The notes under the pieces are model-generated. The model had not been told where the DNA came from. It did not search any database and saw only the letters and a program-made list of their open reading frames with translations. Shown here piece by piece: positions 1 through 5,315 of a stretch of 6,450 nt of DNA (the first letter of the stretch is position 1; each line of letters opens with the position of its first letter). The translations under genes and the position numbers were made by a program. The DNA is from JALOOE01 sp964423545 (GTDB lineage: Bacteria; Chloroflexota; Anaerolineae; CG2-30-64-16): contig CAYRFV010000304.1 of assembly GCA_964423545.1 (NCBI GenBank), positions 1 to 6,450 of the forward strand. The letters are read 5' to 3'.

Positions 1-240
1 GGCTGGGCGAGGCCAACGTGCGAAAGGCGTTGGGGGATTTGGCGCTGCGGGAGGCGGATTTGGCGGCGGCCCGGCGGCACTACGAGGCGGCGCTGGCGAT
101 CTACCCGGGCATCGGGGATCGGCTGGGCGAGGCCAACGTGCTTCAGGCGTTGGGGGATTTGGCGCTGCGGGAGGCGGATTTGGCGGCGGCCCGGCAGCAC
201 TACGAGGCGGCGCTGGCGATCCATCAGCAGATCGGGAATG
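1..240 (+). repeat. Two tandem 120-bp coding repeats (TPR units)
   Basis: Positions 1-120 and 121-240 align without gaps with 12 mismatches by my count, about 90% identity. Most mismatches fall in a few clusters (near 22-24, 102-110 and 117-120). The period of 120 bp equals one 40-residue TPR unit. Synonymous positions are conserved as well as residues, which points to recent duplication or gene conversion. The array probably continues to the left, and a degraded third unit starts at 241. Confidence 0.9.
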
Positions 241-506
241 CTCTGGGGGAGGCTGCCGTCTATGTCGGACTGGGCCGCGCCACCGACGATGCGAGCTTCT
301 TCCAGCGCGCGCTTGCCATCCACGCGCGCCTCCGAAGCAGCTATGATGTGGCGGTGGATTCCTTCTACTATGGCATCTCTCATGCGAAACTCGGCGACTC
401 GGAGCGGGCCGCCGCCCTGCTGACACAGGCTCGAGACATCTGGAACGGGATGGGCCTGTCTGCCTATGCCCAGGCGGCGCAGCGCGCGCTCGATCTCTTG
501 AAATAG
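1..506 (+). CDS. TPR-repeat protein, C-terminal part (5' end outside window)
   Basis: The reading frame is open from nucleotide 3 and stops at TAG 504-506, giving 167 visible residues. The GTG at 18 is an internal valine of the repeat, not a start, so the gene begins to the left of the window. Two near-identical 40-residue units are visible, each with LGEANV, ALGDLALREADLAAAR and HYEAALAI. This is the classic helix-turn-helix TPR pattern of the 40-residue type found in NB-ARC/TPR and CHAT-associated regulators. A third, degenerate unit follows (LGEAAVYVGLGRA, then FFQRALAIHARL), and a last helical pair ends the protein near ALDLLK. The role is presumably protein-protein binding. No enzymatic domain lies in the visible part, so the function of the whole protein is unknown. 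It is convergent with the GDPD gene. Confidence 0.85.
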   Translation, partial: LGEANVRKALGDLALREADLAAARRHYEAALAIYPGIGDRLGEANVLQALGDLALREADLAAARQHYEAALAIHQQIGNALGEAAVYVGLGRATDDASFFQRALAIHARLRSSYDVAVDSFYYGISHAKLGDSERAAALLTQARDIWNGMGLSAYAQAAQRALDLLK

Positions 507-514
507 CCGCGGAC

Positions 515-559
515 GCGGCCGTCGCCCGGCGCCGCGGCCGTCGCCCGGCGCCGCGGCCG
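515..559. repeat. 19-bp tandem repeat between convergent genes
   Basis: The unit GCGGCCGTCGCCCGGCGCC occurs at 515-533 and again, identically, at 534-552. A partial third copy (GCGGCCG) runs to 559. It lies in the 84-nt gap between the TPR stop and the GDPD stop. The unit contains the palindromes CGGCCG and GGCGCC, so the RNA can fold, but there is no U-tract and no clean long stem. I therefore do not call it a terminator. Confidence 0.8.
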
Positions 560-590
560 GGCCAACCTCCGCCGCGCCAGTTCCCCGACC

Positions 591-1472
591 TCAACCCTCC
601 AACGCCCGCGCCATCCCTTCCGCGTCGTTCGTCGTGATGCGGTCGACCCCCGCGCGCGCCAGCGTCCGGGCCAGGTCGAGCTGGTGCGGGTGCGCGGGGT
701 CCAGCGTCCACGCGGCCACCCGCGCGCCCCGGTCGTGCAGCCAGGCGATCCAATCGAAGCCGTCGTCGAGCGCGCGCGCCAGCAGCGCGCCGCGAATGTA
801 CCATAGGCTCACCGGCGCCTGCGCCCAGAGCGCGTCCGCCCGGGCCGCCAGATAGTCGCGCGCTCCGCCCCAGCGCGCCAGCGCCAGCGGATGATCGTCC
901 AGATAACCGTAAGCGCCGGTGCGCAGGGGCGGCGCCTGCTCCTGGCGGCCGTCCCCGCGCACCACATCCAGGTAGAGCAGCGGGTCGAACCCCAAGGGCA
1001 GTGCGGCATCGAGGGCAGTCAGCCGGCGGAGCGCCCAGTCCGCGGTGCTGGAGACGCGCACCCGGGGCAAGACCGGCGCCACGTGGCGCAGGAGGCCGCG
1101 CAGGAGGTCATCGGTCAGCGGCCGGTAGGGCTTCAGATCGAGCTGCAGCTCTACCTGCCCCGGATGCAGGGCAATCATCGCCGCCGCCTCGCTGAGCAGG
1201 CCGAGCGGCTCAGCGGTGATTGCCCCGCGCCAGCGGTGATGCAGCAGGCGGAGCTGCGCCGCGGTGGCGTCTGCCACTGGGCCGCGGCCCTCAGAGATCT
1301 GTTCCAGCCGCGCATCGTGCACCAGCGCGAAATCGCCATCGGCCAGCGGCGCGATGTCCACTTCGACGCACGCGGCTCCGGCGGCCAGGCAGTCGGCCAG
1401 GCCGCTGAGGCTGCTGGGCGGATAACGGTCGCCGCGGCGTGCGGCATGGTAAATGAATCCGGGCCGGCTCAT
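591..1472 (-). CDS. Divergent glycerophosphodiester phosphodiesterase family protein
   Basis: A 293-residue protein of the GDPD TIM-barrel family. This family hydrolyses glycerophosphodiesters to glycerol-3-phosphate plus an alcohol. Family landmarks are in order: His9 in FIYHA at strand 1, EVDI (Glu37, Asp39, usual metal ligands), VHD with catalytic-type His52, LDLK (Asp112 where Glu is usual), and a C-terminal part with AAWTLD near 253-258 and AGVDRITTNDAEG near 274-286. The usual HRG...EN signature is altered: His9 is followed by AARRGDRYPPSS and no EN pair is seen, so substrate or activity may differ. No signal peptide is visible. I chose ATG 1472 because GAGGTGA stands 4 nt before it and the fold begins directly after. 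In-frame ATGs at 1526 and 1553 are alternatives; the latter would overlap the DUF456 stop. It lies 70 nt downstream of DUF456 on the same strand and is probably cotranscribed. Confidence 0.8.
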   Translation of the reverse strand: MSRPGFIYHAARRGDRYPPSSLSGLADCLAAGAACVEVDIAPLADGDFALVHDARLEQISEGRGPVADATAAQLRLLHHRWRGAITAEPLGLLSEAAAMIALHPGQVELQLDLKPYRPLTDDLLRGLLRHVAPVLPRVRVSSTADWALRRLTALDAALPLGFDPLLYLDVVRGDGRQEQAPPLRTGAYGYLDDHPLALARWGGARDYLAARADALWAQAPVSLWYIRGALLARALDDGFDWIAWLHDRGARVAAWTLDPAHPHQLDLARTLARAGVDRITTNDAEGMARALEG

Positions 1473-1542
1473 CTTCTCACCTCGGCCACGAGACAGCTGG
1501 CGGGCCAGGACCCGGCGCTGCGCCATGAACGCCCCTTCACGC

Positions 1543-2064
1543 TCATCGCACACCCCGCCATCCCGCCTGCCAGGCGAACAGCCCGATCATGATGAGGCCG
1601 ATCATCACCTGCACACCCCGACCGACAAGACAGCCGATCAACCAGCCTCCGCCGGCCCTGGCCGCGGCCAGCAGGTCCCTGCGCCGGCGCAACTCGACGG
1701 CCATGATGCCCAACAACGTGCCGATCAGCCCGGCGGGCAGCGCGCCGATGCCGCCGACGAACAGCCCGACCAGGAAGCCGATGGCGCCGGCCGCCATGCC
1801 CGCAGCCAGCGCGAGCCAGCTGGCGCCGGCCGCCTTGCCCACCACCTGCCCCAGCAGGTAGTCGGCGGCCATCCCGAGCAGCATGAGCAGCGTAAGCGCG
1901 GCGAAGGTGATCGGGTCGACCGTGGCGAATCGCTCGGCGACGGCGTAGAGCAGCGCGGCCAGCCAGATCAGCCCCAGCCCCGGCAGGCCGGGCAGCACCG
2001 CACCGGCGAGCCCGACCAGCATCACCAGGAGCGCCAGGAGAAAGGCCCAATCGGGAAGCACCAT
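1543..2064 (-). CDS. DUF456 domain membrane protein
   Basis: A 173-residue, very hydrophobic, Gly/Ala-rich protein matching DUF456 in length and pattern. The sequence shows VGLAGAVLPGLPGLGLIW (about 17-34), a second membrane stretch at about 52-70, the glycine-rich pair IGFLVGLFVGGIGALPAGLIGTLLGIMAVEL (split over about 95-125), a basic stretch RRRR at 126-129, and a last hydrophobic helix at about 145-165. The biochemical role of DUF456 is not known. I chose ATG 2064 because homology-like sequence starts there. The in-frame extension to 2385 would add about 107 polar, low-quality residues across the promoter region. No Shine-Dalgarno is visible before this ATG; instead a -10 box ends 8 nt upstream, suggesting a leaderless mRNA. 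It is the first gene of a probable two-gene unit with the GDPD gene. Confidence 0.8.
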   Translation of the reverse strand: MVLPDWAFLLALLVMLVGLAGAVLPGLPGLGLIWLAALLYAVAERFATVDPITFAALTLLMLLGMAADYLLGQVVGKAAGASWLALAAGMAAGAIGFLVGLFVGGIGALPAGLIGTLLGIMAVELRRRRDLLAAARAGGGWLIGCLVGRGVQVMIGLIMIGLFAWQAGWRGVR

Positions 2065-2072
2065 CAGCGCTG

Positions 2073-2101
2073 ATTCTAGCGCATGAAGGAAGCGAGGGCA
2101 A
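2073..2101 (-). promoter_or_regulatory. Predicted sigma70-type promoter for DUF456-GDPD unit
   Basis: Read on the minus strand, TTGCCC (2101-2096) is followed by a 17-nt spacer and TAGAAT (2078-2073). That is 4 of 6 and 5 of 6 matches to the TTGACA/TATAAT consensus with the ideal spacing. A start site 7-9 nt downstream falls at about 2066-2064, on or next to the DUF456 ATG. The promoter call comes from the sequence only. Confidence 0.55.
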
Positions 2102-2143
2102 ATGTTGCCGCGGGAGGCATGCGGACGCACAGACAGGCGCATG
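2079..2143. promoter_or_regulatory. Three CGCATG-type motifs, possible shared operator
   Basis: GCGCATG occurs at 2079-2085 and 2137-2143, and the inverted form CATGCG at 2118-2123. The first copy lies inside the spacer of the DUF456 promoter, next to its -10 box. The third abuts the -35 of the rightward promoter. The inverted pair 2118-2123/2138-2143 has a 20-bp offset, about two helical turns. This could bind one regulator of both divergent genes. The motif is short and may be coincidental. Confidence 0.25.
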
Positions 2144-2145
2144 GT

Positions 2146-2174
2146 TTGACAGGCCGCGTCACCTGGAGTATCAT
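2146..2174 (+). promoter_or_regulatory. Predicted strong sigma70-type promoter for the channel-like gene
   Basis: A perfect TTGACA at 2146-2151, exactly 17 nt of spacer, then TATCAT at 2169-2174 (5 of 6). The predicted start site is at about 2181. It faces away from the DUF456 promoter with 44 bp between the two -35 boxes. The next + strand gene starts at 2406, so the transcript would have a leader of about 225 nt. Confidence 0.6.
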
Positions 2175-2180
2175 CGGCCT

Positions 2181-2405
2181 GACTGTCTTCGGGCAGGCTG
2201 TGATTGGATGTGTCTGTCGCGCGTCCGGCCGGCGTCGTTTCGCATTTCGCAGCCGCCAGGCTCCATCCACCCTGGCAGGCAACGGCGATGGGATCCGCGA
2301 TCCCTGGGTCACACGACAGGAGGTGCAGCGCACTGGACGCAAGGTGCGCAGGGTTGTCCGGCAGTCTGACGGTCTGTTCAACCACTCAGAAAGGAGCAAT
2401 CAAGC
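2181..2405 (+). promoter_or_regulatory. Long structured 5' leader of the channel-like gene
   Basis: Gene-free stretch between the predicted start site and ATG 2406. Hairpins I can draw: 2183-2196 (CTGTC-TTCG-GGCAG, a C(UUCG)G tetraloop, one G-U pair); 2255-2276 (GCCAGG / CCTGGC, 10-nt loop); 2290-2304 (GGGATC-CGC-GATCCC); and a weaker 2328-2349 (GCGCA / TGCGC). A strong Shine-Dalgarno-like AGGAGGTG at 2318-2325 has no ATG/GTG/TTG at useful distance. The true ribosome site is AGGAG at 2392-2396, 9 nt before ATG 2406. I recognise no known riboswitch class. Confidence 0.4.
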
Positions 2406-3998
2406 ATGGGTCCCTTCCTCACCACTCTGTTCTCCACCCTGGGCGAGTGGATCCCCCGCATCCTGGCCGCGCTGGCGGTGCTGCTGATCGGCTGGATCGT
2501 GGCGCGACTTGTCGCCGCGATCGTGCGTAAGCTCTTGGGCTGGCTCAAGCTCGATGTGCGGCTCGCCAAGTGGCTTCAGGGCGCTGACGAGAAGCCCCTC
2601 AGCCTCGAGGGCCTGATCGTCAAGGTCATTTACTATCTGATCGTCTTCATGGCGATCCTGGCCGCTCTCAACGCGTTGGGCCTGACCGCGATCTCGGCCC
2701 TGTTCGCCGGCATGTTGACGCAGGTGTTCGACTATCTGCCCAGGGTGGGTTATGCGCTGATCCTGGCGCTCATCGCCTGGGTCGTGGCTCGCATCCTCCG
2801 CGCCATCGTGGTGCGGCTGCTGCACGGCATCGGCGCGGACAAGGGGGTCTCCAAGCAGGCTGGCATGGGCGAGCTGCCGGTATCGTCGGCCATCGGCGAG
2901 GCGGTCTACTGGCTGGTGTGGCTGCTGTTCCTGCCCGCGATCCTGGGCGTGTTGGGGTTGCAGGGCATCCTGGCGCCTGTCGAGGCGATGATCAGCGAGC
3001 TGCTCGGCTTCCTGCCCAATCTGCTGGCCGCCGCGATCATTGTGATTGTCGGGCTGTTCGTGGCCCGCGTGCTGCAGCGGATCATCGCCTCGGCGCTCCA
3101 TGCCTTCGGCGCGGACGCGTTGAGCGATCGCGTGGGGCTGTCCAGGGTGCTGGGCAAGCCGAATCTGTCGGGCCTGATCGGCTACGTCGTCTACGTCATC
3201 GTGTTCATCCCGGTCGTGATTGCCGCGCTCAATGCCTTGGGGCTGACTTACCTGGCCGCGCCGCTGTCGGAGATGCTGGCGCAAGTGCTGCTGTGGATCC
3301 CGAGGCTCTTCCTTGCACTGGTGGTGTTGGCGGTCACCTACGCCGTGGCGCGCATCATCGCCGACCTGGTGGCCAACCTGTTGGCGAACGCCGGCTTCGA
3401 CAAGCTGGTCTCCCGGATCAGCCTGGGTGAGATCTCCGAGGCGCCGCGCGCCAGCCCCTCGAAGGTCGTGGGCTACCTGGTGCTCGTGGCCATCATGCTC
3501 TTTGCGGTGATGGCGGCGGCCGGCCTGCTCGGCTGGGCCGCGCTGGTGGACATCCTGGCGGCCTTCATTGCGTTCCTGGCCCGCCTGCTGCTTGGCCTGA
3601 TCATCCTGGTGATCGGCATCTACCTGGCGAACCTGGCGGCGAAGGTGATCCTCAGCACGGGTCTCGAACAGAAGCGGCTGTTGGCGCTGTTGGCCCGGGT
3701 GGCGATCATCGTCTTTGCTGCGGCAATGGCGTTGGATCAGACGGGCGTGGCCAACGACATCGTCAACATGGCGTTCGGCTTCATCCTGGCCGGTGCGGCC
3801 CTGGCCGCAGCCCTGGCCTTCGGTCTGGGCGGCAAGGATGTCGCCAAGTATCAATTGGTGCGCTGGTACAAGGGCGCGGAGGCAAGCCTGGCGGCTCCGC
3901 AGGAGCCCGAGTCGGGTGAGGCAGCCGAGAAGCCGGCGGCAGGCGAGAAGCCGGCGGCAGCCGAGAAGCCGGCGGCAGCCGAGAAGCCGGCGGAGTAG
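2406..3998 (+). CDS. Mechanosensitive-channel-like membrane protein with five TM-helix repeats
   Basis: A 530-residue integral membrane protein related to the conserved TM-helix family of mechanosensitive-ion-channel-like proteins (CmpX-like). A helix of the type (W/Y/F)(I/L)P-R-(I/L/V)...GW.VAR recurs at about 15-35, 110-130, 202-222, 297-317 and, degenerate, 389-410. Each is followed about 55 residues later by a second hydrophobic helix (about 70-90, 163-183, 257-280, 354-375, 426-443), several ending in ALNALGL. The unit length is thus 92-95 residues. After the fifth unit comes FGFILAGAALAAALAFGLGG (457-476), which resembles the pore helix of MscS-type channels. The MscS beta-domain and cytoplasmic cage are missing; the protein ends in a charged AEKPAA tail. 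ATG 2406 has AGGAG 9 nt upstream, and an in-frame TGA at 2367 rules out a longer form. Ion-channel or osmotic function is inferred from family resemblance. Confidence 0.8.
   Translation: MGPFLTTLFSTLGEWIPRILAALAVLLIGWIVARLVAAIVRKLLGWLKLDVRLAKWLQGADEKPLSLEGLIVKVIYYLIVFMAILAALNALGLTAISALFAGMLTQVFDYLPRVGYALILALIAWVVARILRAIVVRLLHGIGADKGVSKQAGMGELPVSSAIGEAVYWLVWLLFLPAILGVLGLQGILAPVEAMISELLGFLPNLLAAAIIVIVGLFVARVLQRIIASALHAFGADALSDRVGLSRVLGKPNLSGLIGYVVYVIVFIPVVIAALNALGLTYLAAPLSEMLAQVLLWIPRLFLALVVLAVTYAVARIIADLVANLLANAGFDKLVSRISLGEISEAPRASPSKVVGYLVLVAIMLFAVMAAAGLLGWAALVDILAAFIAFLARLLLGLIILVIGIYLANLAAKVILSTGLEQKRLLALLARVAIIVFAAAMALDQTGVANDIVNMAFGFILAGAALAAALAFGLGGKDVAKYQLVRWYKGAEASLAAPQEPESGEAAEKPAAGEKPAAAEKPAAAEKPAE
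3924..3995 (+). repeat. Four 18-bp repeats encoding an (A/G)EKPAA tail
   Basis: Units GCCGAGAAGCCGGCGGCA lie at 3924-3941, 3942-3959 (first base pair changed to GG), 3960-3977 and 3978-3995 (last codon GAG). They encode the C-terminal AEKPAA-GEKPAA-AEKPAA-AEKPAE just before the TAG stop. The nucleotide near-identity suggests slippage expansion, so copy number may vary between strains. The tail is likely disordered and cytosolic. Confidence 0.9.
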
Positions 3999-4029
3999 CC
4001 CGCCCGTCGTTCCGGTCCGGTGGATCAAG

Positions 4030-4064
4030 AACACCGGCAGGCGTGCAACGCCTGCCGGTGTTTT
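4030..4064 (+). terminator. Intrinsic terminator, probably bidirectional
   Basis: A perfect 14-bp stem: AACACCGGCAGGCG (4030-4043), loop TGCAA, CGCCTGCCGGTGTT (4049-4062), followed by two more T to give TTTT at 4061-4064. It sits 31 nt after the channel-like gene stop and 21 nt beyond the convergent dehydrogenase stop. On the minus strand the stem is followed by TTCTTG, a weaker U-tract, so it could also serve the sugar operon. Confidence 0.85.
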
Positions 4065-4085
4065 CGTTGGCGCCGCGGGCGGGAC

Positions 4086-5276
4086 TCAATACGTCACGTC
4101 GACCTGGCGCTTACCCGCGGCGGAAGCCAGGATCGCATCGCAGACGCAAGCAGTGCGATAGCCGTCCTCGAAGGTGGCGCCGTACGGCGCCACCGGCTTG
4201 TCGTTGACGATGGAATCCAGCAGATGCGTGATCTCGTGGACGAAGGTGTGCTCCCAACCGATGATGTGTCCCTGCGGCCACCAGTTGTTGATCCAGGGGT
4301 GGCTGCTTTCGGTGACGAGCACCTCGTGAAAGCCCTGCGTCTCCTTGGGCTGTTCGCCGACCCAGAAGACCTGAAGCTCGTTCATCTTCTCGATGTTGAA
4401 CTGGATCGAGCCCCGCTCGCCGTTGATCTCCAGCACCTCGTAGTTCTTGCGGCCGGCCGCGAAGCGGGTTGCTTCGAGCGTGCCGATGGCGCCGTTGGCG
4501 AATTCGACCACCGATACGAAGGCGTCATCCACCTCCACCCTGGCCATTGCGCCGTCATCTCGCGGCCGTTCGCCGACGAAGGTGCGGGTCATGGCGCTGA
4601 CCCCCGTGATCTCGCCGCACAGGAAGCGGGCCAGGTCGATGATATGCGAGCCGAGGTCGCCGAGCGCGCCGCTGCCCGCCCGCTCTTTGTCCACCCGCCA
4701 GATGAAGCCGGTGTGGTAGTGCGGCATGATCCATTCCTGCAGATAGACCGCGCGGAAGTGGTAGATGCGGCCGAGCGCGCCGCTCTTGATCAGTTCATAG
4801 GCCTGCCGGATGGCCGGGACGAAGCGGTAGTTGTGCGCCACCATGTGCTTGACGCCGGCCTTCTCCGCTGCATCCAGCATCGCCTTCGCCTCTTCGGCGG
4901 TGCGCGCCAGCGGCTTCTCGCAGAAGAGGTGCTTGCCTGCCCGGGCGGCCTCAATGCACGGCTCGGCATGGGCGTCGTTGGGTCCGCCGTTGTCGAAGAG
5001 CTGGACGTTCGGATCCGCGATCATCCGGCGCCAGTCGGTGTAGACCTTCTCGTAGCCGTACCGTCTGGCGGCTTCGGTGGCCGACTCGACATTGCGGCCG
5101 GCGATCGCCACGAGTTTCGGGATGGCCGGCGGCGGATACATCATGTAGGGGATCTTCTTGTACGCGTTGCTGTGCGCCTTGCCCATGAAGGCATAGCCCA
5201 GCATACCGACGCCGATCTCCGGCGCTGCGCCTGTGGCTTTCGGTCCGGCCATCGATGTGAAGGATTGCTCGCTCAT
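4086..5276 (-). CDS. Gfo/Idh/MocA family NAD(P)-dependent oxidoreductase
   Basis: A 396-residue cytosolic sugar or glycoside dehydrogenase. An N-terminal Rossmann fold begins at IGVGMLGYAFMGKAH (21-35). The family CEKPLA motif is at 119-124 (Lys121 usually contacts cofactor and substrate). The C-terminal alpha/beta domain has GDLGSHIIDLA (206-216), where Asp207, His211 and Asp214 match the usual substrate-site positions. Overall sequence, including MGKAHSNAY and YLQEW, recalls the levoglucosan/inositol-dehydrogenase-like branch. That is from memory, and the exact substrate is unknown. The second strand reads FDNGGPNDAHAE rather than the more common PxxxH form. I chose ATG 5276 because GGAG stands 6 nt upstream; an in-frame extension to 5348 would overlap the preceding gene. 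It is the last gene of the operon, 37 nt after the isomerase stop. Confidence 0.9.
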   Translation of the reverse strand: MSEQSFTSMAGPKATGAAPEIGVGMLGYAFMGKAHSNAYKKIPYMMYPPPAIPKLVAIAGRNVESATEAARRYGYEKVYTDWRRMIADPNVQLFDNGGPNDAHAEPCIEAARAGKHLFCEKPLARTAEEAKAMLDAAEKAGVKHMVAHNYRFVPAIRQAYELIKSGALGRIYHFRAVYLQEWIMPHYHTGFIWRVDKERAGSGALGDLGSHIIDLARFLCGEITGVSAMTRTFVGERPRDDGAMARVEVDDAFVSVVEFANGAIGTLEATRFAAGRKNYEVLEINGERGSIQFNIEKMNELQVFWVGEQPKETQGFHEVLVTESSHPWINNWWPQGHIIGWEHTFVHEITHLLDSIVNDKPVAPYGATFEDGYRTACVCDAILASAAGKRQVDVTY

Positions 5277-5299
5277 GATCATCTCCGTGCGCGGGGTGG

Positions 5300-5315
5300 G
5301 ACGCCTCTCGGCGTC
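5300..5315 (-). promoter_or_regulatory. Intercistronic GNRA-type hairpin
   Basis: On the minus-strand RNA, GACGCC-GAGA-GGCGTC forms a perfect 6-bp stem with a GNRA-type tetraloop. It begins within the isomerase stop codon and ends about 15 nt before the GGAG ribosome site of the dehydrogenase. There is no U-tract, so it is not an intrinsic terminator. It may affect mRNA stability or translation coupling. Confidence 0.4.

Noticed and set aside
507..590. Intrinsic terminator between the TPR and GDPD genes
   Set aside because: GC-rich self-complementary repeats but no clean stem followed by a U-tract.
1469..2101. 210-residue minus-strand frame overlapping DUF456 and GDPD
   Set aside because: Arg/Ala/Gly-rich out-of-frame shadow of DUF456; its last 25 residues follow an ATGA overlap but show no family signal.
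2065..2385. N-terminal extension of DUF456 to ATG 2385
   Set aside because: The added 107 residues are polar and unlike DUF456, and cover both promoters; the DUF456 fold begins right after ATG 2064.
2181..2405. Known riboswitch (for example c-di-AMP type) in the leader
   Set aside because: Hairpins are present but I cannot match any conserved riboswitch core by eye.
2083..2487. 134-residue + strand frame across the divergent control region
   Set aside because: Covers both promoters and runs out of frame into the channel-like gene; no ribosome site and no homology-like features.
2400..4034. 544-residue open frame antisense to the channel-like gene
   Set aside because: It mirrors a hydrophobic GC-rich gene on the other strand. 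The product is Gln/His/Asp/Arg-rich low-complexity sequence with no recognisable fold, and the + strand gene has promoter, ribosome site and terminator.
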